64,000 nt of DNA from Paenibacillus mucilaginosus 3016. GTDB lineage: Bacteria > Bacillota > Bacilli > Paenibacillales > NBRC-103111. The number at the start of each line of letters is the position of its first letter. Position 1 is the stretch's first letter. The translations under genes and the position numbers were made by a program. The notes beneath the pieces were generated by a model. It did no database searches. It saw nothing but the letters and a program-made list of their open reading frames with translations, and was not told where the DNA came from. Location: positions 2,374,001 to 2,438,000 of the forward strand of contig NC_016935.1 of assembly GCF_000250655.1 (NCBI RefSeq), given 5' to 3'. Below, piece after piece: positions 52,352-60,933 of the stretch.

Positions 52352-53875
52352 ATGAGGCTGTTCGAACTGTTGCTTTTTTTGTCAAACATCGGCTTGTTTG
52401 CATTAACAGTCCTATTAAAAAAAGGACGGCGTAGAATTCCCGTATTCGCTGCCAGCGGGATCGCCACACTTTTACTGATCATTCATTGGACGGTGGAAGG
52501 ATACAGAGTTCAGCTATTTTTCCTGTATTGCATAACGATCATTTTTTTAGCCATTTCAGGTTATAGCTATTGTAAAAAAAACGTCCAAAAGAAAATCCCA
52601 CGATTCATGTTGGGTTCAGCTTATACCGCTACAGCGATCATGCTGGTCGTAACAGCGGGTCTCATGTATGCTTTTCCTGTATTTAAACTACCTGAACCAA
52701 CAGGCGAATTTATGGTAGGAACGCAAACCTTTCATTTCGTGGATACAAATAGGGAAGAGATTTTCGACGAAGCCAGAGATGGAAAGAGAGAATTAATGGT
52801 TCAGGTATGGTATCCGGCTCAAACTGGCACCGGCAAGTACGCTCCCTTTATTCCCGATACCCCGATTTTACATTATATGGCGGCGGACTATGGCCTTCCC
52901 GGGTTTACTTTTCAACACCTGAAGTATGTATCCAGTCATTCTTATTCGGGGGCCGAAGTCTCTTCGGCGCAGACTTCATACCCGCTGATCCTTGCGAATC
53001 CCGGCAACGTCTCTTCCAGGTTCCTCTACACGTCACAAGCCGAATATCTCGCGAGTCACGGATATATTGTGGCAGTGATCGACCATACCTACAATACATT
53101 TGCAACCGAGTTTCCGGACGGGCGAGTCACGACCAGCACAACCAACGACTTATTCTCACCCCACCATGATTACCGGACGAGCAGAGGAAATCGCGACAAG
53201 CTGGGAACAGTTCTAACCGGCGATGTGGCATTTGTGCTGGACCAATTCGAGCTCATCCAATCGGGGCAAACTCCAAGTCATCTAAAAGGGAGGATGGATC
53301 TAGGTCATGTCGGGGTGTTCGGTCATTCCATCGGCGGTGCGACGGCCTATGACGCTTCTTACGACCCGCGAATCGCGGTTGGAATAGACTTGGATGGAGG
53401 GCTTTATCGACTGCGTGACAGAGAGGGACTGCGAAAGCCGTTTTTGTTCATCAACTCGGAAAGCTATTTCGAAAAATTAAAAATGGTCATGGATAACCGG
53501 GTCTACACGGATGCAGAGCTTAACCGTATGGGCTCAACAAGAGAGTGGGAGGATCAAGTAACGGAAGATAAAAAGTTGGAGCTTGAACGGATGCGCGATA
53601 CAGCCGAGGAAGGGGGACAAGTCCTCTATATCGACAATGCGGAGCATTTGAATTTTGCCGACGTACAGTTCATTTCTCCGATTTTCAAAGTGCTGGGCAT
53701 TTCAGGAAAGATTGCGCCTGAAAGAGCGAACTCCGTTATCAATGCCTATATGCTGGATTTCTTCGATATGTATCTGAAACATCAAGGCGGAATCTTAATG
53801 AAAGGACCGGATCGCCGCTTTCCGGAGGTGAAGTTCGTCACCTCGCTATTGACAGGTGATAACAAGTTACGTTAG
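52352..53875 (+). CDS. membrane-anchored PAF-acetylhydrolase-like esterase
   Basis: The 507-residue product has an N-terminal membrane part of four hydrophobic segments (LFELLLFLSNIGLFALTVLL, IATLLLIIHWTV, LFFLYCITIIFLAISGYSY, TATAIMLVVTAGLMYAF). Then comes an alpha/beta hydrolase of the platelet-activating-factor acetylhydrolase group: MVQVWYPAQ, nucleophile Ser326 in GHSIGG, Asp in GIDLDGG and His in NAEHLNFAD. It probably hydrolyses short acyl esters at the cell surface. AAGGAGA precedes ATG 52352. It stands alone between a GH43 relic and a VOC gene. Confidence 0.83.
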   Translation: MRLFELLLFLSNIGLFALTVLLKKGRRRIPVFAASGIATLLLIIHWTVEGYRVQLFFLYCITIIFLAISGYSYCKKNVQKKIPRFMLGSAYTATAIMLVVTAGLMYAFPVFKLPEPTGEFMVGTQTFHFVDTNREEIFDEARDGKRELMVQVWYPAQTGTGKYAPFIPDTPILHYMAADYGLPGFTFQHLKYVSSHSYSGAEVSSAQTSYPLILANPGNVSSRFLYTSQAEYLASHGYIVAVIDHTYNTFATEFPDGRVTTSTTNDLFSPHHDYRTSRGNRDKLGTVLTGDVAFVLDQFELIQSGQTPSHLKGRMDLGHVGVFGHSIGGATAYDASYDPRIAVGIDLDGGLYRLRDREGLRKPFLFINSESYFEKLKMVMDNRVYTDAELNRMGSTREWEDQVTEDKKLELERMRDTAEEGGQVLYIDNAEHLNFADVQFISPIFKVLGISGKIAPERANSVINAYMLDFFDMYLKHQGGILMKGPDRRFPEVKFVTSLLTGDNKLR

Positions 53876-53976
53876 CACAACATTCAGGGAGCAGGTTAAC
53901 ATGCGATTTATACCCAATCCTTGGAAGGGTGCTATAATATAAGAGCAGGATGAAGATTTCAATGAAGGAGGCCCCA

Positions 53977-54399
53977 ATGATTCAATCCATTGTCCATATT
54001 GCTCTTGTTGTTAAGGACTATGATGAAGCTATAGATTTTTATACAAAGAAGCTGAACTTCACACTAATTGAGGATACATATCAACCCGAACAAGATAAAC
54101 GATGGGTCGTTGTATCTCCACCTGGGTCTGCAGGTGCTACATTACTGCTTGCAAAAGCATCAAAACCAGAACAAGATGCGTTTATTGGAAACCAGTCGGG
54201 AGGCAGGGTTTTTCTCTTTTTAAATACGGATGATTTTTGGAGAGATTATAATGAAATGGTGAGTAGGGGAATTGAGTTCGTTAGAGAACCAAAGGAACAA
54301 GAATATGGGACTGTTGCTGTATTTAAGGACCTATATGGAAACCTGTGGGATTTGTTAGAGTTAAATCAAGACCATCCCAGTTCAAAGAGAATGAAGTAG
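53977..54399 (+). CDS. VOC-family (glyoxalase/bleomycin-resistance) protein
   Basis: The 140-residue single VOC unit pair has metal-ligand positions at His in IVHIALVVKDYDEAIDFYTKKLNF and Glu in DLYGNLWDLLELNQD. The length fits the small glyoxalase/dioxygenase group. AAGGAGG precedes ATG 53977; the frame from 53950 lacks a site. The substrate is unknown. The insertion sequence begins 62 bp after its stop, within the hairpin repeat that probably served as its terminator. Confidence 0.82.
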   Translation: MIQSIVHIALVVKDYDEAIDFYTKKLNFTLIEDTYQPEQDKRWVVVSPPGSAGATLLLAKASKPEQDAFIGNQSGGRVFLFLNTDDFWRDYNEMVSRGIEFVREPKEQEYGTVAVFKDLYGNLWDLLELNQDHPSSKRMK

Positions 54400-54414
54400 T
54401 GCCTATTTCATTGG

Positions 54415-54460
54415 GCTAAACGGGAGACGTTGTTCAGCACCATACAGGAGCAGATTGCCG
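54415..54460. repeat. left half of the hairpin repeat split by the IS
   Basis: GCTAAACG (54415-54422) and AGGAGCAG...TTGCCG up to 54460 correspond to the first half of the repeat at 3125. The matching second half (CCGCGGCAGCTGCTCC, CGTTTAGC) resumes at 56128-56160 after the insertion sequence. Confidence 0.7.
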
Positions 54461-54528
54461 TGATACGCTCCCCATACGGTAGACAGGTGAAATAATAAAA
54501 AACCTGTTACTGTAAGGGGAGCTTTTTC

Positions 54529-55206
54529 ATGTCTAAAGAAAAATACTGTGCTACGGAGAAACTTGCTATCCTTGAAGAAGTTTCAAGTGGAAAAATTGGT
54601 TTTATCGCTGCAACCAAAAGATACGGTATGAATAAAACAACTTTAATGAAATGGCAGCGTCGTTATAAGCTATATGGGTATGAAGGACTGGAAAGAAGTA
54701 CTCGCAATCGAAGTTACAGCGCTGAGCTGAAGCTTCAAGCGGTGAAAGATTATGTAGAGGGTGGATTGTCAAAATACCGGATCATCGACAAATACAGGAT
54801 CTCAAGTACAACGCAGCTTTCTAACTGGATTAAGAAGTATAATGGTCATAGCAGCTTAAAAGCCTACAAAGGGGAAGCACAAGCTATGACAAAGGGTCGC
54901 TCTACTACGTGGGATGAGAGGATCGATATCGTCCACTATTGCCTGGCACATCAGCATGACTATCATAAGACAGCTGGCCAGTTTCAGGTCTCCTACCAGC
55001 AAGTATATCAATGGGTGAAGAAATTCGAAGCCGGCGGTGCGGATGCTTTAAAGGATGGCCGGGGGCGAAAGAAGGCGCCGGAAGAGATGACGGAGGCAGA
55101 TCGCCAGAAGCTCGAGATGAAGAAGATGGAATACGAAATGGAGAGGCTTCGGGCGGAGAATGCATTTCTAAAAAAGTTACGGGAAATCCAAAGGAGGCGA
55201 AGCTAA
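54529..55206 (+). CDS. IS3-family transposase OrfA
   Basis: The 225-residue protein has three successive helix-turn-helix units (KLAILEEVSSGKIGFIAATKRYGMNKTTLMKW; LKLQAVKDYVEGGLSKYRIIDKY; IDIVHYCLAHQHDYHKTAGQFQVSYQQVYQW) and a C-terminal leucine-zipper-like stretch (KKMEYEMERLRAENAFLKKL). It binds the IS ends. AAGGGGAGC precedes ATG 54529. Its last codons contain the frameshift heptamer A-AAA-AAG at 55170-55176, used to make the OrfAB fusion. Confidence 0.92.
   Translation: MSKEKYCATEKLAILEEVSSGKIGFIAATKRYGMNKTTLMKWQRRYKLYGYEGLERSTRNRSYSAELKLQAVKDYVEGGLSKYRIIDKYRISSTTQLSNWIKKYNGHSSLKAYKGEAQAMTKGRSTTWDERIDIVHYCLAHQHDYHKTAGQFQVSYQQVYQWVKKFEAGGADALKDGRGRKKAPEEMTEADRQKLEMKKMEYEMERLRAENAFLKKLREIQRRRS
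55170..55176 (+). other. -1 programmed frameshift site
   Basis: The heptamer A-AAA-AAG is read as AAA (55171-55173) and AAG in the OrfA frame, the canonical slippery arrangement. After slipping, the next codon is GTT at 55176 in the OrfB frame. Confidence 0.88.
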
Positions 55207-56084
55207 GCCAATATCGCCAAGAGAACGTCTACCTTGCCATCCAAGCGCTTCAGGAAGAGGAGTCGATCAGCATTCAACTTCTGTGTGAAGTCGCAGGAGT
55301 TGCACGCTCAAGCTATTACAAATGGTTAAACCGCAAACCCAGCTCTCGTGAGCAGGAGAATGAGCGGCTGACAAAGATGATGATGTCCATATATGAAAAA
55401 GTAGAGAAAACCTTTGGGTACCGCCAATTAACACTCCACATGCGCAAGGAAACCGGACAGACGATTAACCATAAACGCGTGTACCGGCTGATGAAAGTCA
55501 AGGGAATCCAGTCGGTCATCCGCAGGAAGAGAAAGAAATACCCTCATTCTACTCCCCAGCACGTGGCCGAGAATGTGCTGAATCGTAATTTCCAAGCAGC
55601 TGAACCCAATGAGAAATGGGTAACGGATGTAACAGAATTTAAATACGGCAACGGTCAGAAAGCGTATTTAAGCGCGATTCTCGATCTTCATGATAAATCC
55701 ATCGTCTCCAGAGTAGTGGGGCATTCCAACAACAACCCACTTGTTTTCGAGACGTTGAAGCAAGCCTTGCAAGCAGCTCCAGGAAGCAAACCAATGCTTC
55801 ATAGTGACAGAGGATTTCAATACACTTCACTTGACTTCAAAAAGCTTTTGGACGATAACGAACTGACTCAAAGTATGTCCCGGGTTGGGCGGTGTATCGA
55901 TAACGGGCCGATGGAATCCTTCTGGGGGACCTTAAAATGCGAGAAGTATTATCTACACACTTACCAAACCTTTGAGGAGCTTGAGAGAGACATTCTGGCT
56001 TACATCGATTTTTACAATAACGAACGATTACAAGCAAAACTAAACGGCCTCAGTCCAATGGAATACAGGACCAAGGCCGCTTAA
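55170..56084 (+). CDS. IS3-family transposase OrfB (DDE integrase)
   Basis: The catalytic part is made by -1 frameshifting from OrfA; the frame itself is open from 55011. After the slip it reads KKVTGNPKEAKLSQ and on. It has an HTH_21-type segment (YRQLTLHMRKETGQTINHKRVYRLMK) and the rve core with the DDE triad: Asp in WVTDVTEFKY, Asp in MLHSDRGFQYTS and Glu in GPMESFWGTLKCE, ending in YNNERLQAKLNGLSPMEY. All catalytic residues are present. OrfAB would be about 520 residues. Confidence 0.93.
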   Translation, partial: KKVTGNPKEAKLSQYRQENVYLAIQALQEEESISIQLLCEVAGVARSSYYKWLNRKPSSREQENERLTKMMMSIYEKVEKTFGYRQLTLHMRKETGQTINHKRVYRLMKVKGIQSVIRRKRKKYPHSTPQHVAENVLNRNFQAAEPNEKWVTDVTEFKYGNGQKAYLSAILDLHDKSIVSRVVGHSNNNPLVFETLKQALQAAPGSKPMLHSDRGFQYTSLDFKKLLDDNELTQSMSRVGRCIDNGPMESFWGTLKCEKYYLHTYQTFEELERDILAYIDFYNNERLQAKLNGLSPMEYRTKAA

Positions 56085-56303
56085 GATTTTTATTTTTTGT
56101 ACTGTCTACTTGACGGGGGGCTGTTCACCGCCGCGGCAGCTGCTCCTTCTGTCGTTTAGCTATTGTGCGTTGGAGGATTCCAGGAGGTAGAAGTGCAGCC
56201 GGCGATGGAGTTTTGCTGGAGCCATTTGCGTGGGCGTACGGGTTTAAGGCCAAGACGAGGCAGACGCCTTTAGTTCAAGAATTAGAGGTCGTTGATCTCG
56301 GCC

Positions 56304-56930
56304 TCATTTGATTTTCCGGATCCTGATCGTGTCATTCTTCTTGTTGAGGTAGACGAATGCATCCAGGACGAGTTTTGCCATGATCGACCCGCCGAAGTAA
56401 TTCACGTACATGATCAAGTAGTTGAAGCCGCGATACATTTGGAACATATCCAGCCACATGAAGATCGGATGGATGATAAAGACGAATATGGCGGACACGC
56501 CGGCTGCGCATAGATAATAATTAATCCGTTTACGGGACTGCCACTGATACATGAGCATGAAGGCCACAGGGATCATCGAACTGGTCAGCGTAAAGCTGGT
56601 GGGCAATACGGGGATCATTTTGTACGGATAGGACCAGAAACCATAGTTCGTACCGATGGTGTCCACATAGACGCCAAGCATATGAATGGCGAACCCGTAA
56701 AAGCCAATCTGATAAACCCGATTGCGGTCTATCTTGAAATAAAGGACCAGGAGCGGGACGGCCAGTAAAATAAACGTCAGCCAGAATCGCCATGAATCAA
56801 AGGAAGAGTATTCCCACCAATAGTTGATGGTGTCCAGGTTCGTGTCGCGGTAGCTTTGGATGATGTGTTCCAGCTCTTTTTTCTGTTCGGCGTCCATGGG
56901 AATCAGCTCCTTTGCCATTATGTTTCCCAC
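56304..56930 (-). CDS. CBO0543-type membrane protein, copy 1
   Basis: The 208-residue product has a soluble N-terminal helix (MDAEQKKELEHIIQSYRDTNLDTINYWWEYSSF) and about six hydrophobic segments (FWLTFILLAVPLLVLYF, IGFYGFAIHMLGVYVDTIGTNYGFWSYPYKMIP and on). The DTIGTNYGFWSYPYKMIP pattern is shared with the gene at 57911 (DTIGIENGLWAYPVKVIP), so they are paralogues. The family has no known reaction; related genes are common in Paenibacillus and Clostridium. The start at 56930 or ATG 56918 is open. Upstream, on the other strand, is the broken gene at 57132. Confidence 0.72.
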   Translation of the reverse strand: MGNIMAKELIPMDAEQKKELEHIIQSYRDTNLDTINYWWEYSSFDSWRFWLTFILLAVPLLVLYFKIDRNRVYQIGFYGFAIHMLGVYVDTIGTNYGFWSYPYKMIPVLPTSFTLTSSMIPVAFMLMYQWQSRKRINYYLCAAGVSAIFVFIIHPIFMWLDMFQMYRGFNYLIMYVNYFGGSIMAKLVLDAFVYLNKKNDTIRIRKIK

Positions 56931-57131
56931 CGCTTCGCTGCCGTATTACATTCGGGCGGCAGGGCAACATTCGCAGGAGGGATAGTCATCGTTTTGGGGA
57001 GCGAAGAGTCTACCCAGCTGCTGGAGGAGCATTGAACGTCCTTAATTATTCGCTGTTCACAAGATGCCCCTCCCGGCATGTCCACGCCACGCATTTCATT
57101 TTCATACCCTTTTTTGAAGGGAGAGATACGT

Positions 57132-57456
57132 ATGCGGAATTTCCTTGGGGTGCTGGGAGCCATTTTGCTAACCATGATACTGACGAATCCCACCCAGGCC
57201 GAATTTGAAACGTGGGTAAAGGACGAAGTCCTGCTGACAAATCCGAGGCACACAAATCCGAGGCACACTATGGAAGATTTGGGGTTGGAGATCATTCTAG
57301 TTCGAAGCCGAAGGTTACTTGTTCTTCTCGTATCATGAATTAACGGTGCGTGATATCAAAAGTTGGACATTCGACACGTACACATACGCGGCATATGGGG
57401 CATGGTCCACTATCCTCTGGAGTTCCAACCCAACCCATTCCAGTGTAAAATCCTAA
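57132..57456 (+). pseudogene. small secreted protein, frameshifted (DUF4359-like)
   Basis: GAAGGGAGAG precedes ATG 57132. The product starts with a signal-like segment (RNFLGVLGAILLTMILTNPTQAEFETWVKDEV) resembling DUF4359-type proteins. A 15-bp tandem duplication (about 57237-57266, giving NPRHTNPRHT) follows. The frame then runs out at about 57338, while a good continuation (EGYLFFSYHELTVRDIKSW... AAYGAWSTIL) is in another frame up to TAA 57454-57456. The change lies between about 57290 and 57305. The gene is broken as given. Confidence 0.5.
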
Positions 57457-57664
57457 CACTACCTATCAAGGTAGGAGTAAAGTCGCCAGTAGCTCGCAGT
57501 CCCTGTTGGAGAGACCTTAAGGCTGAAGCCCCGTAAGCCGAACAATAAAATCAAAGTGTCTGAGCAGCAATTTCCCTCCGGATGGGATTGTGGCTTCCAT
57601 TCACAAAGCGAGACTGGATTCATTGAAGGTTCAGCCACCAAACTGAGGATAGCTTTGATCTGGA
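57457..57664 (+). other. noncoding segment before a strong terminator, possible RNA gene
   Basis: This part contains no supported gene, but it ends at a perfect terminator and contains short stem-forming patches (for example GGCTTC-type and CTCC/GGAG pairings). It may be a small RNA or the noncoding end of a lost mobile element. No RNA family is recognised. 57701-57900 shows nothing. Confidence 0.25.
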
Positions 57665-57700
57665 CGGCAAAAGAACAGAATCTACTGTTCTTTTGCCGTT
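57665..57700 (+). terminator. strong intrinsic terminator
   Basis: GGCAAAAGAACAG pairs perfectly (13 bp) with CTGTTCTTTTGCC around AATCTA, followed by GTTTTTT. The upstream 200 bp have no intact gene. Confidence 0.88.
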
Positions 57701-57910
57701 TTTTGATATGCTAGATTACTCACAGCAATATTGACTACACCTCAAAAAAAGCTGACTGCCTCCACCAATTGAGCTTACAGCGCGGCACGGACCGAGGATG
57801 TGATGCGTTATAAACATTCAACCTCCGTCGCCCCGTAATTTCCCACTTTTGTCTTAAGACGTATGTAATGAGAATTTGTAGTGCAAATTATAACAAGGGG
57901 GGGATGAATC

Positions 57911-58534
57911 ATGACTTTTGAAGAAGCCTTGAAGAAAGTGAATGAGGCGAATGAAAAAATTGTAGAAGCAAACCGTATGGTTTCGGATGCCATAATGCAT
58001 TCGTTCCTTTTCACTTGGAGGTGGTGGATCGGAGTATCCTTAATCGTTCTACCCTGGATTGCTTGGTTAATTTTTAGAGATAAGCAAAGTACGGGCCGCC
58101 TTCTGACCGCTGGTTTTTTTGTAATGATTTTCTCAGCGGTTTTAGATACGATTGGAATTGAAAATGGACTGTGGGCTTACCCGGTAAAAGTGATTCCATC
58201 ACCTACGTTAAGTTTCTCTTTAAGACTTTCGGTATTACCCGTTATCGCTATGTTTTTTATCCAATTCAAGCCAAAAGTCAATCCATTCCTAAAAGCAATT
58301 ATTTATGGTTCATTCGCGGCCTTTGTTGGGCTGCCGCTGCTTTCCATGATCGATATGTATAAAAGGATCCATTGGGAGTATGCATATTCATGTTTTATTT
58401 TGACTGGGATGTATTTGTGTTCTTATTGGTTCTATAATTTGAACAGCTTCGAAAGAGTCCAGCCCTTAAAGCCAGCAGGCACCGCTGTGGAGATGAATAT
58501 GAGCTTCTTGCGTAAAAAACAGAAGATAAAGTAA
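57911..58534 (+). CDS. CBO0543-type membrane protein, copy 2
   Basis: The 207-residue product has an amphipathic N-terminal helix (TFEEALKKVNEANEKIVEANRMVSDAIM) and about six hydrophobic segments (WWIGVSLIVLPWIAWLIF, LLTAGFFVMIFSAVLDTIGIENGLWAYPVKVIP, LPVIAMFFIQF and on). It ends in a basic tail (LRKKQKIK), like copy 1 (IRIRKIK). GGGGGGGATG precedes ATG 57911 at good spacing. The role is unknown. Confidence 0.75.
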   Translation: MTFEEALKKVNEANEKIVEANRMVSDAIMHSFLFTWRWWIGVSLIVLPWIAWLIFRDKQSTGRLLTAGFFVMIFSAVLDTIGIENGLWAYPVKVIPSPTLSFSLRLSVLPVIAMFFIQFKPKVNPFLKAIIYGSFAAFVGLPLLSMIDMYKRIHWEYAYSCFILTGMYLCSYWFYNLNSFERVQPLKPAGTAVEMNMSFLRKKQKIK

Positions 58535-58538
58535 ATTC

Positions 58539-58566
58539 GGCTGCCGGTAGTTCCGGCAGCCTTTTT
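58539..58566 (+). terminator. intrinsic terminator after the membrane protein
   Basis: GGCTGCCGG pairs perfectly with CCGGCAGCC around TAGTT, followed by TTTTT. Confidence 0.9.
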
Positions 58567-58724
58567 CCGTTAAGGAAGGTGAATCCCGGCTTCCCTGCCC
58601 AATATACATCACAAAAAAGTCATCTTGGCCTTGAATTATGACCGCTTAGATGAAATGCGTATCCAAATAACAGCCCACCGATTAGATTAAGGGATATAAA
58701 GTACTTGATCGAAAGGTGGTCCAT

Positions 58725-59909
58725 ATGAAAAGAGCCGTTAAAATTTGGGCTGGCGTACTCATCTTCGTTGGAATGGGGTACGGCTTAGCGGCCTATATGA
58801 ATAGGCCGATTTCTGAAGAGGCCGTTACAGCCAAAATAGAAGAACACATAAGAAACATTGTAGAGAAGAATGATTCGTTATCCAGCGCATTAGTCACCAT
58901 TTACTCTAACCGGACAGGTTACTTTGAACAATTTGCCGAAGGCACGAAACATCGAGCGTCCGATCAACCTGTCCAAATCGACAGTCCATATCATACAGCC
59001 AGCATCGGAAAAACGATGTGCGCCGTGGTCTACGGCATGTTAGTAGACGAAGGTAAGATCGACTTTGACGATAAAATCAATTCTTGGCTGGATGATGACA
59101 TCCTTCAGGGGTTATTCGTGGTAGACGGTACAGATTACAGAGATCAGGTAACAGTAAGACACTTACTGGGCCATACCTCAGGAATTGCCGATTATTTTGC
59201 AGGCCCGGTAAAGCGGGGGGTGCCAATATTGGAGATGATCTCCTCTGATCCCGATCTTTCATTTACTCCCGAAGAGCTGATTGCGTTTACCAGAGACAAC
59301 CAGGATCCGATTGGCAAACCAGGACAGCAATTTTATTATTCGGATACGGGATATATTTTGCTTGGACTTATTCTGGAGGCGATCGAGGACAAACCTTATT
59401 CCGATGTATTAGAAGAACGGATCTTTGAGCCCTTGGGCATGAGTGACAGTTACTTGATGTTTTATAATGACAAACCCGCTGCTGATATTCTTGGAATTTA
59501 CTTGAATGGCATGGACTACAGCGGCAAAAATGCATTATCGGTGGATTGGGCAGGCGGTGGTGTGGTTTCCACTATGGATGATCTGCTGGTCTTCATGAAG
59601 GCTTTGGAACGTAGGGAGTTCCTGTCCGATGAAGTGTACAGAGAGATCACTGATTTTAAGCACCGTTATGAAAAAGGGATTTATTATGGTATGGGCATGA
59701 TGTATTTTGACTTTAGTGAGCTGTCCTTCCTGTTAGGCGGTATGACCGATGTTTATGGCGCTGTCGGAGCTACGGGGACCTATATATTATATGATAAAGC
59801 GAAGGATACTTACTTTATAGCTAATTTTGGGTCACTTGATTTTACGGAAAAAGGGATAGAAGAATTAGTAAAAATAAGAATGATTTATGATAGGATGATA
59901 GTTGAATAA
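58725..59909 (+). CDS. membrane-anchored serine hydrolase (class C beta-lactamase family)
   Basis: The 394-residue product has an N-terminal membrane anchor (VKIWAGVLIFVGMGYGLAAYM) and a penicillin-binding-like domain: Ser93 in SIGK (SxxK), HLLGHTSGIADYF, Tyr in YYSDTGYILLGLI (YxN position occupied by YSD), and a late GATGTY stretch in the place of the usual HxG. It is probably an extracellular esterase or peptidase rather than a lactamase. AAAGGTGG precedes ATG 58725. It heads a run with LytTR and DUF3021 genes 28 bp and 10 bp apart. Confidence 0.83.
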   Translation: MKRAVKIWAGVLIFVGMGYGLAAYMNRPISEEAVTAKIEEHIRNIVEKNDSLSSALVTIYSNRTGYFEQFAEGTKHRASDQPVQIDSPYHTASIGKTMCAVVYGMLVDEGKIDFDDKINSWLDDDILQGLFVVDGTDYRDQVTVRHLLGHTSGIADYFAGPVKRGVPILEMISSDPDLSFTPEELIAFTRDNQDPIGKPGQQFYYSDTGYILLGLILEAIEDKPYSDVLEERIFEPLGMSDSYLMFYNDKPAADILGIYLNGMDYSGKNALSVDWAGGGVVSTMDDLLVFMKALERREFLSDEVYREITDFKHRYEKGIYYGMGMMYFDFSELSFLLGGMTDVYGAVGATGTYILYDKAKDTYFIANFGSLDFTEKGIEELVKIRMIYDRMIVE

Positions 59910-59937
59910 ATAAATTCATACGCTGTCTTTAGGAGAC

Positions 59938-60480
59938 ATGATGGTTCAATTATTGTGTTCGGATAAGGTCTATGAAAAATTGAAGCAAGAATTAACTAAG
60001 TACCAAATTGAAATAGAGCAGGACAGCGATTGGGTGCTCGTTGAAAAGGGATATGACCTGCCGGAGGGTAAGCTTAGCGTTGTATTCGATGCTATGGATT
60101 ACATGAATGTGATCAAGCTTTTGGTCTCCGGCATTCGAGAAGGCACGCATTATATGGACACTCTTACAGGCTTAACCGAAAACAAATTTGTCGTATTTGA
60201 ACCAAGGGATGTTGTATATCTGGAAGCAGGTCCTGACGGTCTTATGGCCTTTACGAAGTCCGGTCGTTATAGTATCAAAGAAACCTTACAGTATTATGAG
60301 ACCCTGTGGGCACCCAAAGGATTCATACGAATCAATAAATCACAACTCGTTAATTTGCTGCACGTTAAAGAAATCATCCCTTGGTTTAACTCCAGATATG
60401 TGCTTCGAACGGATAATAACGCGGAACTGGAAGTATCAAAAATGTTCTCGAAAAAGCTTAGGAACACACTGAATATTTAG
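59938..60480 (+). CDS. LytTR-domain transcriptional regulator
   Basis: The 180-residue product has an N-terminal part without a receiver domain (VQLLCSDKVYEKLKQELTKYQIEIEQDSDWVLVEKGYDLP) and a C-terminal LytTR DNA-binding domain (VVFEPRDVVYLEAGPDGLMAFTKSGRYSIKETLQYYE, FIRINKSQLVNLLHVKEIIPW, NAELEVSKMFSKKLRNTL). It has no phosphoacceptor Asp context, so it is not a classical response regulator. The pairing with a DUF3021 membrane protein is a known two-gene unit, where the membrane protein is thought to hold the regulator inactive. Confidence 0.88.
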   Translation: MMVQLLCSDKVYEKLKQELTKYQIEIEQDSDWVLVEKGYDLPEGKLSVVFDAMDYMNVIKLLVSGIREGTHYMDTLTGLTENKFVVFEPRDVVYLEAGPDGLMAFTKSGRYSIKETLQYYETLWAPKGFIRINKSQLVNLLHVKEIIPWFNSRYVLRTDNNAELEVSKMFSKKLRNTLNI

Positions 60481-60490
60481 GAGAACACCC

Positions 60491-60925
60491 ATGGAGAAAA
60501 TTCATTTGGCCAACATGATAAAGTCATTTTTTCTTGGTCTGCTCATCGGAGTGATACTGCAATTTTTTGATCATGCGGATGTGCAGTTCTCTTACAAAGT
60601 GATGACGGTATTAGCCAGCGGAAGTGTAGGGTTCATTATTGGTTTTATTACAGAATGGCTGACTTCCGTTCTCCCTATTCGTATGGCGAATTCTCGAACC
60701 TACTTCTTTATTAACAACTTCATTGCACTAATCGTTACCACATTGATTATGACGGCATCCTTACTCATGATCTCAGGCAGTGAAATGGAGAGCAATCGGG
60801 AATTTGTGCCGGTGTTATTGATCGTGCTTGGGATCATATGCATAGCGAATCTGTTTGACTATATGATGTATCGACGGGCTCAAAATAAATTGAAAACATT
60901 TAAGGCGTGGATTAAGGACAAATAA
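60491..60925 (+). CDS. DUF3021 membrane protein
   Basis: The 144-residue product has four hydrophobic segments (FFLGLLIGVILQFF, VMTVLASGSVGFIIGFITEWLTSV, FFINNFIALIVTTLIMTASLLMI, FVPVLLIVLGIICIANLFDYMMY) and a basic tail. Its size and layout are those of DUF3021 partners of LytTR regulators. The start is ATG 60491 after AGGAGAAC, 10 bp past the LytTR stop. It is probably the membrane partner and antagonist of the LytTR protein. Confidence 0.8.
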   Translation: MEKIHLANMIKSFFLGLLIGVILQFFDHADVQFSYKVMTVLASGSVGFIIGFITEWLTSVLPIRMANSRTYFFINNFIALIVTTLIMTASLLMISGSEMESNREFVPVLLIVLGIICIANLFDYMMYRRAQNKLKTFKAWIKDK

Positions 60926-60933
60926 GCTGTAAC

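Larger units (their letters stand above)
54461..56127 (+). mobile_element. IS3-family (IS150-type) insertion sequence, complete
   Basis: The element is 1667 bp with imperfect terminal inverted repeats (54461-54487 and 56101-56127, 18 of 27 identical, sharing GTAGACAG and CCCC blocks) that start with TGA and end with TCA. It is flanked by a 3-bp direct repeat CCG (54458-54460 and 56128-56130). It carries orfA and orfB linked by a -1 slippery heptamer, as usual for IS3. All parts look intact, so it may be active. Confidence 0.88.

Noticed and set aside
57459..57641. 60-codon minus-strand frame
   Set aside because: No ribosome binding site, Cys- and Pro-rich random-looking product; more likely part of a noncoding segment before the terminator at 57665.
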